From assembly GCA_013397865.1 (NCBI GenBank), contig VZTI01000601.1:1107196-1171195 (forward strand): a DNA stretch of 64,000 nt, written 5' to 3'. Numbering within the stretch: position 1 is the first letter of the stretch; every line of letters begins with the position of its first letter. The notes beneath the pieces were generated by a model. That model worked only from the letters and a program-made list of their open reading frames with translations. It was not told where the DNA came from and searched no databases. Below, piece by piece: positions 33,086 to 44,300 of the stretch. Position numbers and translations under genes: made by a program. The stretch is from Struthidea cinerea (Eukaryota > Chordata > Aves > Passeriformes > Corcoracidae).

Positions 33086-33926
33086 TTTACTGTAGAGACT
33101 GTTCCAGTTGTGATGGAGTCTGTCTTGGAGAAAGTTGATTTCAGGTACTCAGGAGTGTTGAATGGCAATGAGATGGACTGCTCTGGCCCGGCCATGGGGG
33201 TGCTGCTGGGGGTACTGGTGAGGGAAGCAGGGGCCAGGCTGGGGACTGGAGCTTTTACTGGAGTAAGCTTCTGAATGTTCCTCACATCGTACTTGGAAGG
33301 CCGGCCTACCTTGCCTGTCTTGAAGGCAATGGCTCCTCCCATATCTGGACTTCCTTCCCCAGGCTTGAAAAGGTGCAAGTACTTGACATTTTCTAGGTCA
33401 TACTTGGAGGCCTTCTTGTAAGTGTTGCCATTTTGTGGCCTGATGCTCTCACCTGTCTTCAGCTTTTGAATGAAGAAGTCATATTTGGAGGCCCGTGACA
33501 TCAGGCCCTGCATCTGGGAACCGCTAGGAGAGGGCAGTGGCAGGATAGTGGCTTTGGTCTCCGTCAGCATGGAGGCGTCTGGACCTGGCACCCGAATGGG
33601 CTGTGCCAGCACTGAGGAAGGTTCTTTGCCCAGCTTGGAGCCCAAGTCCTCAGATTTGGCCAAGTGCGTGGGCCACGAGAGCTGCTCTCCGGCTTTCAGT
33701 TTGCGGATGTACTCCTCGTACTTGGAGAAGCGGGCTCGTTTGCTCATGGCATCTTCGCCAGGGAGAGAGGCAACAGTCGCAGTGGCCTCTGAGGTAGCAG
33801 CGTTCAGCTTGTCGAAGCTGATCTTGCGGGCCAGCTCATCCCGCATGTTCTGGTCGTCGTAGCCGAACATGCCCAGGAACTCGTTCATGGTGGTGGCGGC
33901 GTAATCCCGCAGTGATGAAGCTTCCC
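33086..33926 (-). CDS. CASZ1: CASZ1 exon: SKY-repeat and AT-hook-like region
   Basis: It encodes residues 191-469. It starts GEASSLRDYAATTMNEFLGM-type sequence and a conserved FGYDDQNMRDELARKISFDK block, then four spaced S-K-Y-[DE] motifs at residues 257, 336, 363 and 400, most followed by K-L-K-x-G-E or a variant. The last sits in GKVGRPSKYDVRN, whose G-R-P core resembles an AT-hook. A Pro/Ala-rich stretch and TPEYLKSTFSKTDSITTGTV end it. Acceptor TCTGCAG before GGGAAG completes Gly; donor GTAAA before GTAAGT is phase 2, where readthrough gives Lys-stop. The region lies outside the fingers and its molecular role is not settled. Confidence 0.98.
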
Positions 33927-36900
33927 CTGCAGAGAAACCAGAGGAGAGAGTCACACAAGGCACTGATTTTTCTTCTCCTCCCATACCAGCACTAGTAGCA
34001 GGGAGGGGGGGAGGAAGGGGAGAGGGGAACATGATCTACTGACGTTTGGCTCACTTGTTAGGTTTTATGACTCTTAAATTAATTTGTTTAAAAAAAAAAG
34101 TAATTAATACTGGGGTAAAATAAAAAGAGTTCATCAATGCCAGGAAAATCAATTTCCTAAATGTTCTAGCCGATGGCTTTTCAGTACATTAAACAAAGTT
34201 TCATAAATGTCTCTGCACTCTTGCCTTGGTCTAATATGAAGAAAAAGTAATTTTACTGGAAGTCAGACCAATGCCAATATGCCGAGGTTTGTACAGATCT
34301 GTCCTTGTGTATGTTTGTGTATGGAAGGAGGCGCACAGAGGATAGATGGCAGCATGTGTAAGAGGGAAAACCCATGTGAAAATGCTATGTGTCTTGGTGA
34401 AGAGCAAGCAGGGCTGAGAGCAGGCAGGACAGCATGGTGTGAAATGGATAAGGGAGACAGGCAAGGCAATGTATGGGGTAGAGCAGGAGGAGGGCAGAAC
34501 AGAATAGTGCAGAGAGGAGGAGAGCAGCAGAGGTGGAGATGAATCAAGGCAGGGGAAGAGCAGCAAAGGCTGTCTGCATGAGACACTTGGCAATGAGGAG
34601 TGGGGGAAGGAGTGGAGAAGAGAAGACAAGACAAAGACAGGACAGCTCCCCATCACTGTTGCAGTCCTTCCCTTCCCTGTCAATTTTGTGAGGGTTCACT
34701 CAGCTTGCTCTCTTCCTTCTCAACCCCTATGACTATGACTACTCGCCGTGTGGAAAAGGGCCACAGTCCAGTGAATGCTGTGGAAACCTACAGACAGCCT
34801 CCCGAAGAGCCAGGAACAGCTTCCAGTAAGACCAGGAAAGGGGAAAGTCCACACAGGTGAAAAATAGGTAAGGAACAGCCTTTTCTCCATCAGTATTTGG
34901 ACTGAGGAGAGAAAGCTGTTGTCCTGATGTGGGCTCCAAAGAGGGGGAGAAAGCCAGCGCTCTGGAGCATGGGTTGGAGAAGGGGCAGGAAGGGATTAGT
35001 CTAACGGAGCCTGACTACAGGGAGGAAGAATAAGCAAAAGCTGTCCTTCCTTGGGTCTCTCCCTCCCTTCTTCCCTCCCCAACTCCCTCAGGCAGTTTCA
35101 CAGGCCACCAGGATGGGAAGAACACACATCTGGAGGTCACCCAATATCAGTGTAAAGGAGGAAATAAAGACTGCTCTGACGTTCTGGCTTGGCCTCATTT
35201 AGGCTTCAGTCTGGCACAGTGCTCCTCCTCCTCTCCCTCTTGCTTTCTCCTGCAGAGTAAAGATTTACTGTGTGCAGGAGTCCTTCAAACCTCCCTAGTC
35301 ATCTTTACTAAACACTCACTCTGGCTCTAATGGGCAAGCACACTCCTTTCCAGGCAGCCAGCACAGGGAGGTACACTGGCAGCAGAAGGGAAGTTCTGGG
35401 TACGGGGTCCCGCTCAAAACAAAGCAACACTGCCTTGAAACACACTGGAAAAGGAAGGCACCAAGATGCTGCCACAGAACAGGTCAGCAGATCCAAAAGA
35501 TCCCTAAGATGCGGGGGATCTGACAGCCAGTGGTGCCACTTGCAGAGGCAGGCACGTACACGAGAGCATTTCCACACACACAAGAGCCTGTCAACGAACA
35601 CAGTCGAAGTTCAATAGCCATCAGCTCCCACAAATCAGTTTTCACAGGACTCTATGGAGGAAAAGACTGCCTGCGATGGGCACTAAATGGGCAAGACCAT
35701 GAAGGTCACATTCCTGCTCCAGGATTGCCTGGAATAGCTGTTTTACTGCAGCAGAAGTGCTGCTGTGCTGGTTCCCTGTGTACGGGGTTCTGGGGGAAGG
35801 CAATGTGAAGAACACGCCTGGAGCCTGCAAGGTGAAGGACAAAGCCGCACCTGCTGGGATCTGGTTTAGCCCAAAATGACCTTCCAGTTCCAGGCACTTA
35901 AGCCCAGCATTCTGCATGGGATTTGGGATGCCTGACTCCAGAATAAACACCCTGTTAGTTACAGAATGGGTGGCAATGCTCCTGCAGTGTCAGGCTCAGG
36001 GTGTAGTACAACCTCATGGGTCGGGGATTATCTTAGAGGATGTTAAATGCAGAACCATTCCCCACTGGGTCCAGTAATAAGACTTGCCTGAAGCACAACT
36101 TTATCTTTCACACACAGCATGTTAAAAAATTTCATTCTGCTTTAAAGCAGTCCTCCTCTTCACCTCTTTTTTTTTCTTTTCCCCACTTCCATTTCAGTGT
36201 AACCCTATGACCCAACAAAAGAGAATGAACCCATGAAATCCCTACTGGGTCTAACAATTTCCTGTTTTTGTTAAATCTGCTTTCCCTGTTCTGCATCTCC
36301 TTTCTTTTTGGACCTGTAAAACAACCCCCAGCTTCCCTCATAATGCCCTGATTTCCAAGCGCTGCACAGAAAAACTCTAGCCAGCCTGTGTCAAGCTGCA
36401 AGGGGAAAAAGAATACCACATTGAGGATCTGATATGAAATTAAACTATTAAATGTGATTTTTGCTAGCTTTAACCACTGCCCTGAAAGCCGATGTGTCCA
36501 GTCTTTGGTACCATGTAGCTATACCTCAACTGGTGTAAACAGATGCAAAATCCAAGCCTATAGAAAGGGTGGGGGGTGGTTCAGAACTTCTTTTGAGCTT
36601 TGTGAAGTCTGAGTTCAGGTTTCACTGTCATGGATTTAATCCCCAAACCCTCCTTTGCTCAGATTTGGTTCCAGATGATCACAACATCCTCCCTGATCAA
36701 CGGCTTTGCCAGTGCTGCTCAGTCTTTCCTCACCCACATTTGAGACGAAGTCCTAGCCAGTTTCCACTGCTCACTGCCAGGAAGTGCAGCTCTATTCATC
36801 CAGCATGAGCCCAGCACAAGCCCAGCACATCCCCTGAAGTTAAGACAACCTGCACTTAATTGCTCAGGCACCTAACATGAAGGTCAGAGGCTCCTCCAGT

Positions 36901-39184
36901 GGAGGCACCTTACAGCTGGGAGCTGGCTCACCAGAAGGATAATATTAGACTCAGCCACCTCACTTCACATACACTTTCAGACAATGGTGAAGAGGTAATT
37001 AATATTACCTAATCGACAGAAAACCTTCCTTGTATCCACAAACAGACAAAAATGAAGCAGGACAACAGTTGGGAAACACATCCCTGTGAGGAGTCCTGGA
37101 AGCCACAGGAAGCATTATCCCTGTGTTTTCCTCCCCCTTCCCTGCACTGCATTTTCCTCTCCTTTCCTGTGTGATAATAAAGGGCTCCCTCTCCCCTTGC
37201 CGCTGCTCTCCATTTGTGGGCATTGCCAAAGAGCAGAGATCTGTGTGTCTCAGAGCAGCTATCATATCACAAAGGATCCGAAGCTAGCAAAAAAGGCGCT
37301 AAAAATAGCCTGCAGCAGCACACTATATATGGAAGGAAAAGCAAAACAGCCCAAATGGAGTGCAAGGTCTGAATACTGGGGGAGGGGACATCCCAGACAG
37401 GGCTCTGTCCTTTATTCTGCTTGGGAGGGAAAACTCATGGACTTGGGGATACAGGATGACGAGCAAGAAACTGGCACTTGGCATGTACGCTCTCCTAAGC
37501 AGAGTCTCCCCAGGAAATTAGGAAGAGAAAACCCTCCTGGTTGAAAACAGGGCCAATGAATATTCCAAGAGACTTAGCCAAGAAGCTAAGAAAAGAAAGG
37601 CAGATCTGAAAGCTTGTACAGGGGGAAGCTCCTACTGACTACTTTAGCCCACTATGTAACAGACAAAGTAAAGAACATGTGTAGGAAAATCTCCCCGGGT
37701 ATGTGTGCGTCAGTGAGCGATTGTGGAAAGGGATCTGTGTCAGAGACTGCACTGAGAAATCTTGTTGCTATATATAAATGTGCACAGAGAAGCATGGGCC
37801 AGTCAGTGGGCAAGAGAGGGTGCCTGAATGAATGAAGAAACGTTATCTGCATGACCAGAACAGCTTCTGACACCCATCTCCTGACAGACGCCAGCTTTGT
37901 GACTCCTAAATGTGCTTCCCAGGTGGACCAGGGAGGAGGCACACAGGGCAAAACTGAGCACTGACTCCTCAGTCCTGTTTTTCCAAGGGGAGGCACGAAA
38001 AGAAACTCCATCTTATTTCAAAGCATGAGGATTGAATAGCATTGACTGAGTCTCTGTGAACTTCTGCCTGATGCACAACAAGCCTTACTGTCAGCCTGGA
38101 AGGACGCAAAGGTGGCCAGGATTTGGCAACAGACCGCAAGAGGTGCTGGTGGAAGGCATGGGCAGTAGCTGAATCCCTAGAAAGTGGACAGTGTGTGTAC
38201 ACACCAGGACTCTGGGAAACAGGAACCCTTCTCATCCCCATATAATTAGGAACACTTTTCCCACTGACCAAGAAAGCCTGCTAGATGTAGGATTTGGTTT
38301 TCTGTGTGGCTCCTGCTTTTCACACAAGTTTCTAGCTGATACAAGTATGGCCTTAGTTTTAAATGCTGCTCAGCACTGTCAGCTCTGTACGCTCTGTTCT
38401 CATAGGGAGCAACTGGTGCTCAGAATCTTCAAATCAAGGTTTCTGTGATGACTCCCCCAAGGCCACTTTGACTGGGAGGGCAGAGCTGTATTCCTCTCCT
38501 TTCATCTGACTCCTGCTACCCCTCAACTCCTACAAAAAATCCCTCCTTTTTGAGAGAGGAAGTTCCAAATCTCACTGGAATAAATTCAGCTCACACCCAA
38601 CAACCAAGGTGTTTAGGACTTGGTGATGAACAGCTGAAAATTCATTTCCTGAACACTGACAGAAAAAGTAAAGGAAAATAACTTTGTCCTTTCCAAAGCA
38701 AGGGATGTTTCTTGTACTTTCAGGGAAATGTTGCAAATAACATTTGTAACAAGGTTCTTGAAGCAGACGCTCAAGATGTGGCAGCATGTCTGTTTGCAAG
38801 TCAAATCCCACGTGGCTCTATATGTAAACTGGACCCCTCATGTGCCACTACCTGCCTTAGACATAAATGAAGCTTCAGCCCCCCACCGAACAGTTTCCCA
38901 TTTTTGCAAAATCCTTTGACAGTACAGCCCTGCAAAGGTATTTTACTGAAATCTCCTACCCCAGTGAGAAACCTCAGCTCCTTTTCATTTCCCCCAGTTT
39001 GGTAACATTTTTTTTTACATTTAAGTTCCCCTCTTTTTAGTTTTCATAACAAATAAAAGCTGCAAATGGTGGGGTGGGGTGGAGTGGTGGGAATTAAAAC
39101 AAACTAAAACAAGAGTCCAGGCACAATCACCTTGTGTCTGGGAACGACAAGGGCTTTCCTATCAAAGGAAACTGAAGGTCACAC

Positions 39185-39320
39185 TTTCCCTCATTGATCT
39201 TGCAATGTTTGTTAATTACTCTGTCACTGATGTGGCGAAGGATAATTAAACAGCTCTGTTTATATCTTATATGCATAATTATGTGCGCTGCCACTGAACT
39301 CGTGAAGACTAGAGAATGTG
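39185..39320. promoter_or_regulatory. Candidate conserved non-coding element
   Basis: A repeat-free AT-rich block with GTTAATTACTCTGTCACTGA, GGATAATTAAAC and a POU/octamer-like ATATGCATAATTATG. Spacing and site density resemble vertebrate developmental enhancers, but this is inference. Confidence 0.3.
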
Positions 39321-39879
39321 CCTCTCCAGAAGGGGAACGGACAGACGGAGATGAGTTTCAGCTGCATTATTAACAGGAGGAGGAAAACATGCGCACACAC
39401 AAAAGGAGGAAAGTTTGATGGATTCACAAAGTGCTGAGATCAGGGGAGGGGTGTGTACAGGTGGAGCAGATTAGGGGAAGATCTTTCAATTACAGATCCA
39501 GCCCAGCTGAGTGACAAATGGGGCGGGAGCTGCTCTGCCCTAATGGAGAGAATTCAATTCACCCAAAGCTTTTATCAAGGCTTAGCACCCATACACCCCC
39601 TCAAATCAATCTGGGGGAAACCTGGGTATCAGAAAGGGAGCAAGAAAGTCATCTTAGGCTTTCCCCAGCATCTCTTGTTGAACTCAGCTTTTGAATGAAC
39701 CACAAAAATAAAGCAGAAGCAATCTGAAAATAGGAAATACACAGCTGGAGGGAGAACACACAAGATTGTGAGGGAAACTGAGTTTTGGGAGCGGCATTTT
39801 CACCAGCTTGATCCCGAGCTCAGGGTGGGCAAAGCTTGAGAACTGGGCCCCTCATGAGGGGAGGCAACACCACGACACA

Positions 39880-40310
39880 AGCTCCTCCAACCGGGCCGAG
39901 GGACCACGCAGCAGCAAGAAGGGATGGCGACGTTTGGTGTTGGGTGGCTCTGCAGGGGCTCTCTGGGGACCATCCCAGCCTTGCCTTGGCTCGGTTAGTC
40001 CTCCTGCAGGCTCCCCCCGGTCCAGTCCAGTCCCTGGAGGAACACCTCGGCGGCCATTCCTTCCAGAACCTTCATCCCGGTGACTGCTCCCATCCTGCCC
40101 AGGTGCAGCCCGGCCCAGCCCAGCCCGGCCCCGCAGGTGGGGCTGTCCTGTCCTGGGGCTGGCCTCGGTTCACCCGAGGTCCCGCACGTCAGGGCTCAGC
40201 ATCGGGCCTTGGGAGCCGGGGAAGGGGCAGCCCTGCCAGAGTTCCTGGCCCTCTCCCAGCCCGTCCCGGGGCTTCCATGGTCAGTAACCACTAATCAAGG
40301 TGCCGCGTGT
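39880..40310. promoter_or_regulatory. GC-rich, CpG-containing block near the first visible exon
   Basis: GC content is clearly raised and roughly 25 CG dinucleotides occur in about 430 bases, ending about 440 bases downstream of the 40753-41319 exon. It includes a short tandem CAGCCCGGCCCAGCCCAG-type repeat at about 40101-40137. It may be a small intragenic CpG island or simply a GC-rich repeat; no start-site signal is evident. Confidence 0.35.
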
Positions 40311-40752
40311 GGCCATGAGTGTGGTTAGATAACCCAGCCAGCCTGTGTGTGGACACCCTGCAGAATCCACCTGGGATTTGTCTCAAGAGCTGTCTCTGCT
40401 TCTCTTCCCCTTCATGGGAATACAAGACCAGGAAACCAGCACCCACCACAGCTATGGCCATCTGAGTGGTGTGAAGGAGTCTGGAGGGTGAGATTTGCAC
40501 TACCCAGGGACTTGTGGTCTGGAAAGAGCTATCCCGCCACATCTACCCTCACACCACCCTTCTTGGGAATGGGAGGCTAAGCCAGAGGCAAACTCCGTAT
40601 GGTCCCAAGAGCAAAATGGCAGGCCTCTGCAAGAGGATCAGGGCTTTCACCCTTCCCCTTGGCTGCCAGGTGCTGCAGGACCTGGCATGGACACAGAAAA
40701 TGTAATTCTGAAGCTGCCCCACATCAGGAAGTAGAGGGGACAGAGGGCTTAC

Positions 40753-41319
40753 CTGAGGTGGTTCCTGCCCCCAGCTTGGAGCCTGGTTCGCCACTGGAGG
40801 ACCGGTAGGCATCGTCCTTCGCTGGCCCATCTGAATCCCTGTCATCCAAGAAGTTACCATCCTGCGAGCCTCTCAGAGCATCTGCCTCATCCCCATTATC
40901 TTCCTCATCGCTGCAGCCCTTGGGCTGCACCATGTAAACCCCTTCGGGGGGCACCTCTGCGCTCTCGGTGCCCTTACATTCCTTGCCCTCTGCTCGCCCC
41001 AGCAAGGGCTCCTCATTGTACTCCCCGTTCACCCACTTCTCGATCACCTCCCTCCTTTTGTCCTCCTCGATCTTCTGCACACGGCTGAGTCCATCTGAAA
41101 ACTCTGTCCCCAACTCCTTGGTCCCAGGCTGGGGCAGGTCCTTGTTGCTGCTCTCCTGCTGTGGCCCCTTGTCTGCACGTGCCTGCTCAGCTCCCCCGTG
41201 GTCGAAGACGACCTGGCGGCTCAGCTTGGCACAGATGGCATTTAGCTTCAGGCCGCCTTTGCGCTTGGCAGCCATTGTGGGTTTTCCTGAGGCTGCGTCA
41301 GTGCATATAGTTCTTTCAG
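40753..41319 (-). CDS. CASZ1: CASZ1 exon: N-terminal co-repressor-binding and acidic region
   Basis: The first visible coding exon, residues 2-189. It starts AERTICTDAASGKPTM; Met16 (MAAKRKGG) aligns with human Met21, so about five residues, including the usual start, lie on an upstream exon. AKRKGGLKLNAICAKLSRQV is the block reported in human CASZ1 (about residues 23-40) to recruit the NuRD complex. EEDKRREVIEKWVNGEYNEE and PPEGVYMVQPKGCSDEEDNG follow, then an acidic Ser-rich end. The acceptor CTTCCCAG before CTGAAAG has a good polypyrimidine tract; the donor CCTCAG before GTAAGC is phase 1. Use of Met16 as an alternative start is possible but not evidenced. Confidence 0.97.
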
Positions 41320-44300
41320 CTGGGAAGAGAGAGGAGAAAGAAGTCAGCAAGGGCATTAGTGGGATTGGACAAATTAAACCCAAACAGCAAAAGGAGGGTG
41401 CCAACCCAATGGGCTTTCAGGCATGGCCAGTGTCATCCTTGGAAAGGTGGAGCTACTATGTGCTTCTTAAGCTCTGAGTGGAGGCCCAGCCAGAAGAGCT
41501 CAGTGAGAAGCATCCTCTGAACCTGCTGGGACCAAAATATGCTACTGGCCACAAGAAAGAGGCGCTTATTTGTCCTGGGACAGAACTGGGCTTGACAGGC
41601 CCCAAACATCTCAGGCAGATGAACATGCTCCCAACCTTTGCTCCTGGCTGAGGCAGGATACGAGTTTGTTAAAAGTCCGTATTGCCCTCTCCTTCAGACT
41701 GCAGCACCACTCGCTTTAGGTCCACAGCTCTATCCTAGATGTAGTGGGTGCCAAAACCGCACCAGCCAGCGACTGCACCCAAGCACCTCTAGCAGGGGCA
41801 ACAGCTTCTCAAGCCCAAGCCTACGGGCAGTGAGGAATTCACTTAACAGAGTCTGTGCATAGTCTCAGAGAAGAGAACCAGTATGCACCTAAAAGAACCA
41901 GTAGGGAGGACAGGAGCCCTGGCAAGTGTGTGCGCTGGAGCACCAGAACTAGACTGGTGCGTCACAGTAGCATGGAGAAAATAGCTGTGGGCTGGTACTG
42001 GCTGATCAGGCTCCTTTGCCTGCTTGCTCTCGCACACAGGAAATTCTGCTCTCATACTTCCCAGCACAATCAGCTAATTAGTGTGAGTTTGTTATTTTAA
42101 TGTAGTTTATTCATATGTGACAGCTAGTAAAGGAGGGGTGAGAGAAGGTGGGGGGAGAGAGGAAGAAGGTAAGGTCTTAACTTCAAGGTCACAGAGAATC
42201 TTGAACTAAATGGTCTCTATCAGAGTCACTTGCGTAATTATTGCACCAACAATTAACAAGGTTCAATCCCAAATAAAAGCAAAAAAATTATTCTAAAGCA
42301 GCTGCATTGTCTCATTTCTCTATTTATTTTTGATACCTCTGAGAGATACCCAGACTAAGCAGGGCTAAAGGACGGAAGGCTGCAACGAGCACACAGCCTG
42401 GCTCTTCCCCCAGAGCAGAGCCAAGGCAGACCCTGCCCTGCATTCCAGGGCTCAGGAAGAGCACTCAATAGAACACTTGCTGGTCACACATGCCACAGGA
42501 GTTACTGTGGGGACATTGCTGGAGGTAAAGGTCCCTCCAAAATGGGCTCTTGGATTTTACATTGTGCTGAAAGAAGGGCCAGTCACATGGAGAGAGAACA
42601 GACCACGCCTTCAGACCTCAAATGATGAGAACAGGTTCCTCCACTGCACAGGAGTCCCTCGTGGCAGCTCAGCCCACACCTCCCTGTCACCAGCACAGAG
42701 GTGCTGCTCCACAGAAGCACAGTGAGATTAATCAGACCCCCTACAATGCACCCAGAAGCCACCGTGACAACCCCTAATCCTGTAACATGACAGCCCAATA
42801 CAAACATACTGAAACTTTAGACCTGCTGTCCAACAGCCAGAGAGTGGCTGCTTAGCGTAAACTCCTGACAGCTTCAGACACGCTTCCCTGTCAAGGACTG
42901 CAAGAAAAATAACCCCCCGACAAATGTATCAGCCCCCCACACAAAGGGAGGCAAAATGTACTCCTCCACTTTCTAAACGCACCCCCCGGCACTACCACCT
43001 ACGTGCAATCATGCTTTCACGAAGGGAAAGCACACGATGCTCCCAAACACGTACCTCCCCATCTAGAAATTACAGCTGTTCAAAGAGCTGTGTGTATGCG
43101 CTGGCACACTCTGTAAACATAGTCCTACATGTACAGGTTAAGAAGTCCCATCTCCCCAAAATACATTCCTGTGCCTTCCCCCACGCATTCCCCTTTCACA
43201 CATTCCCCAACACAAGCCCGCAGCCCTCGCGCATACAGATGGGCACAGGCAGATGCCCATAAAGCTGCAAGTCGCTATTTCCTGGCACCTTCCCTTCCAA
43301 TTGCATTCCCACTATTTAGGGCACAAAGTGAAGGCTGATCCTCTGCGCAACTGGTACCACAGAGGGCATCTCAGGAGGCTGCTGTGAGCTCCAAGTGGAG
43401 CCTGGCCAGGACACCTATGGCTCATGCTTATGGGCTCAGGCCAAGGGCCAGGAGAGCCCCGATGGCTGCAGGTGGCTGGGATGGAACATCCATGTGGTGC
43501 CTGCCCGGGGCCAGGGCACTGGGTCAGCATGGAATCACCAGCCTCTCTCCCAAACACTGCCTGGTGATTCCCTGACCATGTTCTCACGATACCCAGCCCT
43601 GCTTAACTGGTGAGATCAGCACCGCTCACAGCTGGAGATAACTGGGAGGCAGACATGCGGCAGCCTAAATCCTCACTGCCCTACCCGTCTCTGCCAGGAG
43701 GGCAGGTCCCATTATTCTGGTCTGGAGGTGAGCAGCCAAGTGTGTGCACCAGCTGGCAAATGAATATATAAATATTTATTCAAAGGAAAAGAGAAACAGA
43801 CGTTCCTGAGGCTGCACTTGCCGCATATGCAGCAATTCCAGGGAGCCTGCAACTTGTCTTCCATTCCTGTTCTGCCTCCTTCCATCTCGCACACCCTGGC
43901 TTTGCCCCTCTACCTCCCCAGCTTCTGCCCCCCAGCTCCTGCCCTGTCCCTTGGCATCTTTCCTTTCCCTTTTCCTCGTGTTTGGGATTTTTCTCTTTAA
44001 CATTTTGAGAATCTTTTCCTAAAGTTTAAGCTAAAAATAAAGCAAGTTCTGAAAACATACCACTTCCCTGATCTATAAAACTAACCCTCCCAGAGACCTT
44101 CCTGGAATGGGATTTGCTCCGAAATACCAGGGCTCTTGCATATCTACATCTCACCCATTCCAATATAGGTGGAAATCAGAACTCCCAGCTTCTGTCAACC
44201 TTGCAACCACCTCTCTCCAAGTCCGGACACATTATTTTATCTTTCCATTCCCCTACTTCCTTGTCTATGGAATGGGAGGGACATTACCTCTATCAACATT

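Larger units (their letters stand above)
33927..40752. other. CASZ1 intron
   Basis: It contains an AT-rich stretch (34060-34140), a purine-rich, GA-biased tract (about 34330-34640), a candidate conserved element (39185-39320) and a GC-rich CpG-containing block (39880-40310). I found no exon or intact transposon. Confidence 0.55.
2733..41319 (-). other. CASZ1: CASZ1 gene, partial (17 internal coding exons)
   Basis: The span covers seventeen coding exons on the minus strand that join in phase through GT-AG introns. Their conceptual product matches castor zinc finger protein 1 along its length: the N-terminal KRKGGLKLNAICAKLSRQ segment, the SKY-repeat region, eight C-x4-C-x12/13-H-x3-H fingers each preceded by an H-[FY]-H-C box, and the linkers between them. 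CASZ1 is the vertebrate homologue of Drosophila castor, a nuclear sequence-specific transcription factor needed in heart, vascular, neural and retinal development, and a 1p36 tumour suppressor candidate in human. Both ends are missing: the first coding exon upstream, and the exons for fingers 9-11 plus the acidic tail downstream. In human the gene lies next to PEX14; nothing of PEX14 is seen here. Confidence 0.96.
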
